From Dryocosmus kuriphilus (lineage: Eukaryota > Arthropoda > Insecta > Hymenoptera > Cynipidae): a DNA stretch of 64,000 nucleotides. Positions 1-10,047 of this stretch are shown one piece after another (the stretch's first letter is position 1; each line of letters starts with the position of its first letter). The notes under the pieces were generated by a model. The model was not told where the DNA came from and made no database searches. It saw nothing but the letters and a program-made list of their open reading frames with translations. Location: contig CM076193.1 in NCBI GenBank assembly GCA_038277395.1, positions 96,673,583 to 96,737,582 on the forward strand, read 5' to 3'. Both the position numbers and the translations under genes were made by a program.

Positions 1-591
1 TAAAAAGTTTCGATTTTTTAAAATTTTCACCTAAAATATGTGATCTGAAACACGAAAAACCTCCTAGTTCCAAATCTCACTTAAATCCGCCAGTTTATTG
101 AATTTTTCAAAAATTTGTACCACGAGGCTGGCTCTGCGAGTTGAAAGTGTACCATATATTGACCGCAGCCCAGGGGCAGCCTGATTGTTGTTCTCAGGCC
201 TAGAATCATTAAAATGCATGGGAGAAAACGTAAAAATTCAATTTTCTTGGAATAGAAACTATCTCATCAAAGTTTCTTCAGGGTGTCTAGCCAACGGGAA
301 ATTGGGAATAAGCGGGAAAAGAGCGGAGATTTTTTCTTAGCGGGAAGTAAACGGGATTTTTTTTTTTTTTAATCAGGAATTTGTTGGATTTGCAAAAATA
401 GTCGACGTCTGTAAACATTATTCTCAGAACGTCAAAGATAAGACAGATATCGATAAAGATACGCAACGTTCCGTAGAGGGTTACGGCTCTCATATGTCAA
501 AACAAAACACACGCTGCGCTGCGCGGCACTTGCAAGTTCCAACTTGTAGTAAATAAGGTAGGTCGCCACTCGCATTGCAGACGTCTTTCAG
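1..591. other. Non-coding, no gene recognised
   Basis: No convincing exon is seen here. Around 279-365 there is a run of CGGGAA-type words (GTGTCTAGCCAACGGGAAAT and similar) that looks like a fragment of a dispersed repeat; its family is not recognised. The open frame on the minus strand over this stretch is a by-product of that repeat and has no protein-like composition. Confidence 0.4.
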
Positions 592-756
592 ACGACTGAT
601 ATAGTTGACTTAAAGTCGCAGTACGAAAGTCGCTTTCAACCTGAAAGGTTCGCAAATGTTATTCTTCATGCAGAAGTGAGAGAGACTGAAAAAACAGTTC
701 CATGGTTTGACGCCAGTTCTATTGAGAGAATTTCAACGTTACTTTCATGCAGGGAG
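592..756 (+). CDS. Candidate internal exon, unknown protein
   Basis: A 165-base (55-codon) stretch lies between a good splice acceptor (GTCTTTCAG ending at 591) and a consensus donor (GAG|GTAAGG at 757). It reads through without a stop in phase 0, and the product is well mixed: it includes VDLKSQYESRF, PERFANVILHAEV and TVPWFDASSIERISTLL. Both ends are in the same phase, so it would be a skippable internal exon. No family is recognised. It could be a host exon or part of a transposon gene. The next convincing exon, at 2162, starts with its own ATG, so linkage is not shown. Confidence 0.45.
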
Positions 757-2154
757 GTAAGGACATTTTTTGTATTGTAATCTGTAGTAAAAAGTATGAT
801 CATCCTTAAATTTTCATGCGATCATTGTTACCAAAAAGAGCGCCCTTTACTATCTTTGTTATTAAATCGTATTACTTAAAACTGAAATACAAAATTATGC
901 TCTGCATTTAAATAATCGGAACGGCCGGGGTCTCGTCGTACGCCTTGAGCTTTCAATCGGGATGTTTTGACTTCGTTTGGCGCCTTGGGTCGCCGGGCTT
1001 ATCACAGTTCACTGAGAGGGAGTACTGCCACCAAAATGTACAATTCTTCTCACACTTTTGCTCGGAAATCTCACTTATCACCACGTGACTGTGTAATCGA
1101 ACAAATCCGTGAAACTTTTCACCTCTCAATGTATAAAAAATTTCGTCTTGTTTCAACGATTGATTTTTTGGTTGAATTTCTTATGATAATTTACATGAAA
1201 AGCTATAGATTCATTTGAGACTAAAATGCCCAAAAATGAACAATATGCTTGGGAATTGAAATCAATGGTGTTTTAAATCGTCAATGTGCGCGTCGTGTTT
1301 TCGCTATGTAGCGACTGATTCTCTTGCGTCTGCTTGCCCGCCTTAAGCCTTTAGGCCCGATCCCTCAGTCACGATGTTTTGACTTCGGCGGCTCCCGACG
1401 CCAGGCTTATCTCATATTCTACCATCCTGACGTTATTATTGAACCATTAGTATATTCTATTTATTTGAATCGATGCCTGTTGAATGTTTATAAATAAAAT
1501 TATTTTCATCACAATATAGTCGTGCAAAGCAATTTCTGACAAAAAAAGTCGTGATCTTCGTTGAAAAAATACACTGAACTCGCGATTCTGGAGCCGTCTC
1601 GGTTGTTGAGTCGACACTCAACGGCTGATCGAAAAGGTAACCAAGTCAGGTCCGTATGTACCAGTGTTCCCTTTGCTGGCAGCGCGGGCTCCAAGTGTGT
1701 GCTTGAAAATAAAATTTTTTTAAAGTAATTTTTAATTGTATAAAATAATAATATAAAAAATACATGATGTTCGAGTCTTAAGCACATTTTTTTTTTGAAA
1801 TTGACGAAAACAAAAGCATAATTTTATCCACTGCCCACTTTGTGGCTACAGTACTGCCGGGCTGGAGGAGCCTCTTTCTTGACCCCTCACCTTACCTCAA
1901 TTATATTTCGAGCGCAATCGACTTCTCGAAAATCAGCAATCGGGTGAATCTGAAATTGGGAGTTCAGTTTATTTCAACGTTTTTTTAAAATATAATGACG
2001 AGTATAATGAATAAATCAGATATATTTTCCATTGCAAGATAAATTCTACACTTAAAGATTTTTAGCTCAAAATGTTATGCCTCCAGTAATTTTTCCAAGT
2101 GTTTTATAAATTTACGTCTATTTCAATTAATTACGATTTACATTTCTCTTTCTA
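757..2154. other. Intergenic or intronic, with a duplicated motif
   Basis: No exon could be supported. A degenerate repeat occurs twice, at about 955-1010 and 1370-1415: both start GATGTTTTGACTTCG and continue through a CGCC-rich stretch to GGCTTATC. The 410-base spacing suggests an old duplication. Short frames over it are not protein-like. Confidence 0.35.
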
Positions 2155-2161
2155 GATAGAA

Positions 2162-3264
2162 ATGACGTACGCTAGTAGGAATATTACTTATTCCAAACAT
2201 TATGAAAAGGATTTCCCTTGGTCCAAAGCGAGCAAGAAAGGTAGCCACTGGGCTTATTGTAAATGGTGCGACAAGAACATAGATATACATTCAATGGGTC
2301 GACAAGCCCTTGTTAGTCATAGCAAAGGAGAAAAGCACAAAAAAAATCAAAGCGTACATACGCAAATCCTTCCATTGACATCATTTGTTCCTCAAAAAAT
2401 GAATTTACCAAGTAATGATATCCCTGGCCCTCCTGATCTAAAACGTAAGTTAAATAAAATTTTTGCTTTTATATTTGACTTGAGAATGAAAAAAAATCAA
2501 ATTAATTAAGTTGAACTAAATTTTCAGATGATGAGACTTTGTCAGAGGAACAAAGGGAGAATCTCTCAAATAATGTTACTAATAAAGTTGAACCTGGTAC
2601 ACTTGCCTCACAAGTAAAGCCTAAGACCATATACAATTTTTTTTAAACAAAGATGATGATACAAGAGCTGTAGTAATATGGTGTTTGAATGCAGTTATGA
2701 GAAATTTCAGTTATCGTGATACTGCTGAGTCTGTTGAGTATTTTTCTATGATGTTTACTGATAGTCAAATTGCTTCTAGAAACGCAGCAGATGGATGTAA
2801 TAGTCAAATATTAGAACAGATTGTTAGAAGAATCCGAGACAAGATATTTTTTTTCAGTATTTCTCACTAATGCAAAAGCTAAAGACTTGAAAGATGGCCT
2901 AATCAAAGCATTTGAACAAAAACATTTGAATCAGATATCTAGGCGTGAAGAAAAACAAATAAAGAAAGCTGAAGAGGAAAAACGGCGCAAAATGTCTGAA
3001 AGTAGGAAGAAATTGCACTCTGAAGAAGAGAAATTAAAAAGTTCTAACAAGATCTTAGAAGAAACTAATGCGAGATTGAAAAAGACTGGAAAAAGGAAAC
3101 ATGGACGAAGTTCAACTTGCCCAGGCTATGCTTGCAGCAGTAACAAGAATTGCGGAAAAAGTCCGAAGAAACGAGAAGAAATTAATAAAACCCAGGAAGT
3201 GGTAGAAAATAGAGAAAATAAGATTTTAGATTCTCTATCAGACAAAAGAAGAAAATCTGAATAA
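2162..3264 (+). pseudogene. hAT-like zinc-finger transposase N-terminal relic
   Basis: Exon 1 (2162-2444) starts at an ATG just after TTTCTCTTTCTAG and encodes a zinc finger of the type found at the start of many insect hAT-derived proteins: AYCKWC, then HSMGRQALVSHSKGEKHKK (two Cys, two His). A GTAAGT donor at 2445 and a TTTTCAG acceptor ending at 2527 remove an 83-base intron and keep the frame. Exon 2 breaks at an 8-T run (2637-2644). One frame over, it resumes with AVVIWCLNAVMRNFSYRD and MMFTDSQIASRN, which resemble the segment after the finger in hAT proteins. A second 8-T run (2848-2855) shifts the frame again, or acts as a splice acceptor. A Lys/Glu-rich coiled coil follows (about 2880-3085). 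The end, from about 3100 to 3186, reads best in another frame (MDEVQLAQAMLAAVTRIAEK). No catalytic hAT core is present. Either this is a decayed internal-deletion derivative, or assembly homopolymer errors break an active gene. Family call moderate, intactness uncertain. Confidence 0.55.
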
Positions 3265-3344
3265 TGAATGTTTCGATCAATCTATAGTGTGAAAATTTGA
3301 TATAATATTAAAATGTAAATTATTTAAATTTATAATTGTATTAC

Positions 3345-3350
3345 AATAAA
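3345..3350 (+). terminator. Possible polyadenylation signal
   Basis: AATAAA lies 81 bases after the last stop of the zinc-finger relic and is followed by TTAATAAAATT. In an AT-rich region this is weak evidence alone, but its place after the coiled-coil frame fits a 3' UTR. Confidence 0.3.
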
Positions 3351-4009
3351 TTAATAAAATTAATTACAATTGGCCTGAAAATGACTTATTAAGTGATTCT
3401 ATTGGTATTACAAGCCTCTTTTTGTATGAGATTTTTTATGAGATTTGTATTTTGTATGAGATTCTAGTGTCTTCCCTTAAGAAAATTGGACTAAAAATAA
3501 GCTTCCAGCATATGGGCCTACAAAAACAAATTTTCCCTATTTTTATTTTTTTTAACCACTGATATGAAAAAACTATAATATAGTAAATTTTATTTTTTAT
3601 CTTAATTCTACATGCCAAGAGCTTCAGTTTGAGCTATCTCTGAAAAAAATCGGGCTAAAAGATAAGCTTCCAGCTTAGCTATTTTTCTGCACTCCGCAGT
3701 AGTCACTTTATGGGTCGAATACAAAACCTCAGGGTTATACATTGAATAGCTTGTTTTTAGGTGACCGGAGACACAGACTTACGTCGGACCCAATGCATAA
3801 GGGTTTCCTACAAAACCCTAAAAATAAAATTATTTTTCTGGAAAATCGTTGAGTATAGAAAAAAAAAAATTTCATACAAAATAGATAGGGTTTTTTAAGA
3901 TCTTTAAACCCATTATACAAGTGCATTATAAAAAATCAAAACCTTTGAATCATTATGAACATTCATTTATTGAATATATTTTTTATTTAATCCTTAAATT
4001 GTAAACTAG
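3351..4009. other. AT-rich non-coding with a short duplicated motif
   Basis: No exon supported. A motif built on ATAAGCTTCCAGC after TTGGACTAAA or CGGGCTAAA occurs at about 3485-3510 and 3650-3680, suggesting an old duplication. The minus-strand frames here are biased in composition and are rejected. Confidence 0.35.
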
Positions 4010-4010
4010 A

Positions 4011-4681
4011 GAAGATGACGAAATCCTACAAATGTATGGCGTCAAGATACCAGTGACACCAAAAGTAAGTCCTTTGTTCAAATGTTATTTTTTTACCATG
4101 AAGGGCAAATGGAATTCTATGACATCACGACTTACCGAACATTCAGTGTAGTTTTTAGCCTTTTTATTTATATATTAAATAAAATATCACGTTAAAATTT
4201 TGAAAAATGAAATAAAATATATCAGCTTACAGCAGTCCAGCTCATTGGATTTTGTATTTTAAAAAGAAAAGCCGCTTTTTAAACTTTCCTCATGCTCATC
4301 TTAGGGTCATCGTGCAAGCAGACAGAAGTGTCGTCTGTTTTTAATGAGGATTTTATGAAGAAACTTTTACAAAAAAAAGCAGCGTTTTCTTTAGAAATAC
4401 AAACTTCTACAGGACAGGTAAAAGTGAGGTCGGCAATTCGTGACGTCATGGAATATTATTTGCCCTTTAGGAGAGTTGTTATGAAACTTTAGATTGAATT
4501 TATGCTGGTAAAGTAGGTATTACTTATTTTATTCTTATTTTTTAGTAAAAGAAATTTAGGTTTTTCTATTCACTTTTTGAAGCGTATAGGCATTAAAACT
4601 TACGCAGATAAATTAGAATTGAAAATGCCTGACTTGCTAATCAAACATTTTGTATCGTCGAAAAAACTAGACGTAGATTAA
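4011..4681 (+). CDS. Cluster of small candidate exons, unknown protein
   Basis: Three coding-looking pieces lie close together. At about 4012-4065 a frame (EDDEILQMYGVKIPVTPK) ends on a consensus GTAAGT donor. At 4305-4492, after a TCTTAG acceptor, a frame reads SSCKQTEVSSVFNEDFMKKL and on to a stop. At about 4547-4681, after a T-rich acceptor, a frame reads NLGFSIHFLKRIGIKTYADK, ends in SSKKLDVD and stops. The first two do not join in phase with the sites noted, so the gene model is unresolved. The pieces lie 0.75-1.4 kb downstream of the zinc-finger relic and could be its 3' exons or belong to an unrelated gene. No homologue is recognised. Confidence 0.3.
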
Positions 4682-4707
4682 TTTACCTATTAACTGGAAA
4701 GGAAGGG

Positions 4708-5109
4708 TGGTCTCAATAATATACAACACAATTGGGCATAAATTGATGATATATTTACTCAACAAAAAAAAGGAGAGGGAAAAGCCTTGCGGCATAAAAA
4801 CCCTCTGATAACAAGGAAGCAAAGAAAAAAAAATAAGGTGAAGCGGGAATTAAATTGGGTTTGTGTTTTAGTGTATTCAGGAGGCGAGCACTAACGCGTG
4901 CTGAGACGCGACGCGGATCACGGCACTAATGGGGTTTTAAATTAGAACCGAACAACAATCCTTTGGGAAAATCGAAACATGGATCACAATCCAATGAACC
5001 GCGGCGTAGCTATAAAGCTCAGAACGAGTAGGTGAAGATTTTCTTCGGGAGTGTTTCAGTTGGTTACGCACGGGAAAACCAAACTTCGACTGACTGACGG
5101 GCGACATCA
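4708..5109 (-). repeat. Probable 3' LTR of the BEL/Pao element
   Basis: The segment lies just downstream (on the minus strand) of the polypurine tract. On the minus strand it starts TGATGTCGCCC and ends TTATTGAGACCA, so it has TG...CA ends. It contains a TATA-like CTTTATAG at about 5009-5016. The exact limits are inferred because there is no second LTR to align. Confidence 0.4.
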
Positions 5110-5112
5110 AAA

Positions 5113-5141
5113 TCCCCCTCCCCCTCTCTTTCCCCTTCCCC
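5113..5141 (-). other. Polypurine tract of the BEL/Pao element
   Basis: The plus strand is an almost pure C/T run (TCCCCCTCCCCCTCTC and onward), which is a polypurine tract on the element's coding strand. It ends at the proposed LTR start, where plus-strand DNA synthesis would be primed. Confidence 0.45.
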
Positions 5142-5414
5142 GTTCCTCAAGTTAGAAGGGCCGAAAGGAAGAGAGAGTGACACATGGATGACCGGCGCGT
5201 CACGAGATGAGAGAATTGAGCGAACGTATCGATCGGTTCACCCGATCCTCACAGAAGTGGCACGCGTGCTCGAAAATTTCGGATCTGACGAAACATATTC
5301 CCCCGGCTGCGAATGACGAGTAAGCAGAACCATTCATACCTGGTGTTTTGTTGTGTAATCTCGTGTAGAGTGTATACAATTTGTTATTAGAATTATTTAC
5401 AAACAAATTTTCAA

Positions 5415-6228
5415 TCATAATTCGATGGGTAATGGACAGACAGTCGTGGTGTTTCTCATGAAGATCCCTCTGGATGTCTTAAGCTTGACGACTCGATTGA
5501 TTCCATCGCTCCCCGGACACACTTCAAGAATGACTCCCAATTCCCAGACCATGCATGGTTTGTCCTTGTCGATGAGGATCACGACTGACCCCTCCTTGAT
5601 ATCAGCACTTCCATTACCGTACCACTTCTGACGCCTTTGTAATTCACTCAAGTATTCAAGCTGCCAGCGTTTCCAGAAATTTTGTCGCACTCGAGTAATG
5701 TATCTCCAAGATGAAAGGCGGTTTTCTGGGACAGAAAGAAAATTATGTTCAGGCAGCATTGTGAGTTTACCACCTGCTACTATATCAGCAGGGGTTAAAG
5801 TAATGGGATCATTTGGATCAGTTGAAATAGAGCAAAGAGGTTTAGAATTTAGGATAGCTTCGACTTCGATAGCTGACATGTCTAACTCTTCAAAAGTAAG
5901 TAACTTTGTACCTATTACACGTTTAAAATTATGCTTAAACGACTTTACGGCCGCTTCCCAAATACCCCCAAAATGAGGAGAGGCGGGAGGATTAAAATGC
6001 CAATTGGTGTTTCTTTTGACCGCAAAAGTGTCGACTTCAGACCGAAGTTGATCGGAGCTAAAAAGATCATATAATTCACGAAGCTCGTTTCTCACGCCTA
6101 AAAAATTTAACCCATTATCAGAATAAACATAAGAAGGAATTCCCCTACGCCCGATAAGACATCTGAAAGCTCCGAAGAATTCTGCTGTAGTCATATCACT
6201 TGTGATTTCAATGTGAACAAATTTTGTT
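5415..6228 (-). pseudogene. BEL/Pao integrase: core second half and C-terminal domain
   Basis: This is the part of the integrase after the SINE insertion. It resumes at TTKFVHIEITSD, then shows the second catalytic Asp in SDNGLNF and the catalytic Glu in FGGIWEAAVKSF. The C-terminal DUF5641-like domain follows (NFWKRWQLEYLSELQRRQKW, later VVILIDKDKPCMVWELG) and ends NTTTVCPLPIEL before the stop at 5415. This block of about 260 residues is uninterrupted and well preserved. Retrotransposon integrases insert the cDNA copy into the host chromosome. The gene is inactive because of the SINE and the upstream frame breaks. Confidence 0.85.
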
Positions 6229-6924
6229 GTTTGTTTTAAGGTGGGCGGGAGGTTCCTAAGAACACCCCCTGGCGCTCAGGCTGTAAGCCCATTGTGCCAT
6301 ACCCGTGTTTTATCTCAAGGCAGTGCACCGATACCTTGCAGCTTTTTTTTACAGGGATTTTGATCTCTGCTTTTTTCGTTGTTTCCAACGTTCTGGTTAT
6401 ATTATCTCTCGGGTGCCAGGCATACTCTATGGCACCGTATCGGACGCGGGCTTCTTTGTATATTAAAGTGAGTCTCCGATACATGCCATATGGCAGCCTC
6501 CCTAACCAGGCTATAAGCTGCTAGTAAAGCTAGTATGGTAGGGTTTGTAGGAGCAGTCCTTATAAGATTTTCCAGTCAGAAGTTGTCCATGTTCGGTGCA
6601 CTGACCTGATATGTCATGCACGTGTATGTGTTTGTTTATTTTCTCGAAAGGAGCCTCTTCCGTACGGAAATCGCTAACTCTTTTCCGAGTCTCTTAAAAT
6701 CGGCTGGTGACTCTCAAGCAATTTTCCCCTCGACATGGAGCCCCTTCCCTAGGAAGTCACCAACCTCTTCTGAGGCGACCTACAGTTTAAGGTGGGTTCC
6801 GAACCACCAGAACCTCGGTTAAAGTACATAGAAAAATTTCCATTGGTACCGGCACAGGGATCGAACCCAGTCCTCCTGGTCGGAAGCCTGACGCGCTATC
6901 ACCTGAGCCACCGGGACTCTGACA
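6229..6924 (-). mobile_element. tRNA-derived SINE inserted in the integrase
   Basis: A 696-base insertion flanked by a perfect 13-bp direct repeat AACAAATTTTGTT (6216-6228 and 6925-6937). On the minus strand its 5' end carries RNA polymerase III promoter boxes of a tRNA: GTGGCTCAGGTGATAGCGC (A box) and GGTTCGATCCC (B box), about 30 bases apart. The long body ends in GGCACAATGGGCTTACAGCC and GAGCGCCAGGGGG, followed by a short A/C-rich tail. Target duplication length, tRNA head and tail fit a SINE mobilised by LINE machinery. It adds an in-frame extension (QSPGGSGDSASGF) to the broken integrase. At nearly 700 bp it is long for a SINE. Confidence 0.82.
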
Positions 6925-7695
6925 AACAAATTTTGTTACCAAACATATAAACAGACACCCATAAACCTTAACACGGCTTCTATTTCTATATTTCTTTTCC
7001 TTGATATACATCGGTCCAAAATAATCGACTCCTGTATGTTCGAAAGGGTTTGCTACTTGAACTCGAGGAGTTGGCAAATCTGCCATTTTGTATTGAGCCG
7101 GAACCGCACGATGCCTAAAACATGTAACACAATGACGCACGATATGTCGACTTGATTTTTACCGTCTAGAAGCCAGAAACGATGTCGAATTGTGAATAAT
7201 GTGCTTTCAACATCTGCATGATAGGTGCGTGCATGTGTCTCGAATAATAAGATCAGTGACAGGATGATGAGACGGTAATAAAATTAGAAATCTCTGACTG
7301 TTAGGTATATCAGCGTTTCTTAAATGACCGCCGACACGAAGCAAACCATGTTTATCGATAAATGAATCTAATGCAGCTAGTTTAGGGGTTTGAATTGTTT
7401 TTGACTTCGATAATGCTTCTATTTCTACGTTAAATTGTTCCCTTTGAATTGCACGTAAACGTTTTCTTTCGGTTTCTAATTTCTCGGCTACATCGATTTT
7501 CCCGGAAACTGGACTGTTAGGACACCAACGTAAACAATAGGCAATTGAGTGGATTAAATTTTTATACGAAGAACAATTTTTTAAAGTGAGATCTTCAATT
7601 GTCGTGAGATACACGTTCTTTTTTAAACCTGGAAGATTAGGAATACAAGACTCTATGCTTATAGGCCAGAATCTTTCATCTTTACTTAGCCACAA
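6925..7695 (-). pseudogene. BEL/Pao integrase: zinc-binding region and core start
   Basis: The minus-strand frame at 7207-7695 covers the linker after RNase H and the integrase N-terminal zinc-binding region (HGLLRVGGHLRNADI, LLPSHHPVTDLIIRD). After a frame break near 7140-7206 the second frame reads MRHCVTCFRHRAV, the Cys pair of the zinc-binding domain, then PFEHTGVDYFGP with the first catalytic Asp. The SINE cuts the frame at VTKF. Family context: BEL/Pao. Confidence 0.82.
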
Positions 7696-7707
7696 AAGCC
7701 CAGAAAA

Positions 7708-8220
7708 TCACATTTGATTGCGATGAAATTCAGCTGCAAACTGTCCGCGTGACAGTGCATCGGCTGGATTATCCTTAGTCCTAATATGTCGCCATTCTAT
7801 GTTTTCTCCTAAAGTTGGAATTTCACGAACACGATTGGATTCAAATACGTTTAAAACTTGAGGTGGCTTTTTGAGCCATTGCAAAACAATCGAGGAATCT
7901 GACCAAAAAATGTGGCGAATTATTGAAAAGCTAAACTCGTGACGTGCTTCATTATAAAGGCGAACAAGAGTTAATGCACCAAATAACTCAAGTCGAGGGA
8001 TGCTCGTTTCCTTGATCGGTGCTACTCGAGATTTAGAATAAGCCAGACGAGTAAATACGTTACCAAGAAAATCGACCGAACGAATGTATAGACCAGCTCC
8101 GTACCCATTTTTACTAACATCGCAACATCCGTGTATTTCTACATTCCCTGGATTACTTGAAAGGAAATGCCTCTCTATAGTCAACTCTTTCATGTCGTTT
8201 AATTGTTGCGCAAAAACTAA
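7708..8220 (-). pseudogene. BEL/Pao RNase H domain
   Basis: Starts in IEIHGCCDVSKNGYGAGLY (first catalytic Asp). IPRLELFGALTLVRL carries the catalytic Glu, FWSDSSIVLQWLKKP the next Asp, and TKDNPADALSRG the final one. RNase H degrades the RNA template during reverse transcription. The four acidic positions are present, but frame breaks near 8193-8221 and 7695-7708 cut it from its neighbours. Confidence 0.82.
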
Positions 8221-9290
8221 TCATTTTGAACTTAAATCTTGTGAAATCAAATCATCCCAACCAACCTTTAATGTCCAACATTCTTGCATGATAACATTCG
8301 CGGAGAAAATTATGGGTCCAAGCAAACCCAACGGATCAAAGATTTTTGCGATTTCGGATAGCATAAATCGTTTAGTGAATTTAACAGAAAGAACGATTCG
8401 TTTAGAGGAATAGATTAAACGGTCTGACTGAGAATTACATGTAACTCCAAGCGTTTTTGAAACAAAATTTTGAGTGGTTATCATTTCGGAACTGAAAACC
8501 TTTTCGTCGATATTGTCGAGTGCATGATGATGATTGGAAGCCCACTGACGTATGTTAAATTTGCCGCGTTTCAGTAACTCAATTATTTCGTCACGAATCT
8601 CTAAAACTGTTTTTAATGATTCGCCCCCAGTAAGCAAGTCGTCACATACAAATCACGTTTAAGAATTTCACTGGCCTTGGAAAAGTCTCGTGCTTCGTCG
8701 TTAGCAAGTTGATGTACCGTTCTAATCGCGAGAAAAGGAGCAGACGAAACGCCGAATGTTACGGTATTTAAATGAAAAACGCGTATTTGATTTTCATGAT
8801 ACCAGAAAATACGTTGAAACCTACGGTCATCTGGATGTACTTCAATCCGTCTGTACATTTTTTCGATATCTGCAGTAAGAACATACGTGTGAGTCTGAAA
8901 CCTTAACAAATGTTCAAATAGTTTGTTTTGAATAGTAGGACCGACCATGAGAACTTTATTCAAAGAAAATTGCTTACTAGTTTTGGCTGAAGCATCAAAA
9001 ACTACACGAACCTTGGTAGTCGCGCTGGTGGCCTTAACTACATCATGATGAGGTATATAATATCCTGGCGAAGACTCATCTGCAACTAATGTCATATGCC
9101 CTGAGTCTATATATTCTTCCATTACCTTTTGATACTCTACTTTTAATTCCAAACAAGATTCTAATTTTTTCTGCAAAGAGTAAAATCGACGAAGAGCTTG
9201 TATACGAGAATCACCTAAATCTACGTTGTCTGCACGAAACGGAAGACGAACTACATACCGCCCATCTGAATTGCGGTTAACGTTGTTCAC
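8221..9290 (-). pseudogene. BEL/Pao reverse transcriptase
   Basis: RVVFDASAKT, then TADIEKMYRRIEVHPDD with the first catalytic Asp, and FGVSSAPFLAIRTV (motif B region) are all visible in 8613-9290. The catalytic YVDD region near 8640-8650 is hit by a one-base deletion, which ends this frame in unrelated residues. The thumb/connection part continues in the next frame at 8221-8637 (IFDPLGLLGPIIFSANVIMQ). The break is directly in the active site, so the copy is dead. Confidence 0.85.
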
Positions 9291-10047
9291 GTGATGCTTC
9301 TCGCATAATGAATTTTCCGAAGATCGACCCCTTTCGCACCTATCTCTTCGATTGTCCAGAATCTTGTCCGCACAAAACTATACGACCAGACAACCAAGTC
9401 GAGTTTTTTTAAGAAACAAATCTGAATCATCACGAGACAACTTAATTTGACCGGATTGAATCAATGATATGGTAGTGCCACAACCGATTAGAAGATCTAC
9501 TTATCTTGGAATGTGAAACTGCGTATCAGCGAGAGGCAACGTCTGTGGAATTGTAATACTGTCCCGAGGAAACTTTTCGCTTGCTTCAAAGTCAGCTATT
9601 TTTGAAATGATTAAACAAGAAATTGATTTTTTTCAAAATATTGTTTAAAGATTTAATGTTTACATCGATACTGCCTTTCACTGAAGTGTTTAATGCATTC
9701 ACGTCACCGATTTAAATAGAACACGCCTGTGCTGGAAGTTTAAGCCTTTTTGCAAGATCAGAAGTGATTAAATGGTTTGTCGCGCAAGTATCAAGCATGG
9801 CTCGCGCTTTGATGTACTTATCGTAATTGTCACGAACACAAACGGTTGCACTCATCATTAACGTTGGTTTGGGACTGTTGGATAAAATCTCAAAAACACT
9901 CGAGTCTAGTCATTTATTTGACTGATTACCTGAACCTGAAGTTTGTGTGGGAACGTTACTCGTTGACGGCCCAGCGAGAGCATGTGTTTCGAAGACAGTT
10001 CCTGCATAAACCCTTTGATTTGACTGCTTCCCATCGCTGATCCACAG
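9291..10047 (-). pseudogene. BEL/Pao protease region, fragmented
   Basis: No long frame remains, but at about 9700-9810 on the minus strand a frame reads ARAMLDTCATNHLITSDLAK and continues KRLKLPAQACSI. LDTCAT with hydrophobic flanks is the aspartic-protease active-site motif of the BEL/Pao family. The rest of 9291-10047 is broken by stops and shifts. The protease would cut the gag-pol polyprotein. Confidence 0.7.

Noticed and set aside
6840..6924. tRNA gene
   Set aside because: The A and B boxes are there, but the sequence does not close into a full cloverleaf and runs into a SINE body with a target duplication, so it is the SINE head.
8084..8413. Plus-strand frames over 5425-5976, 6294-6822, 8084-8413, 9089-9280 and 9846-10040
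   Set aside because: They are antisense shadows of the BEL/Pao genes or lie in the SINE; none has protein motifs.
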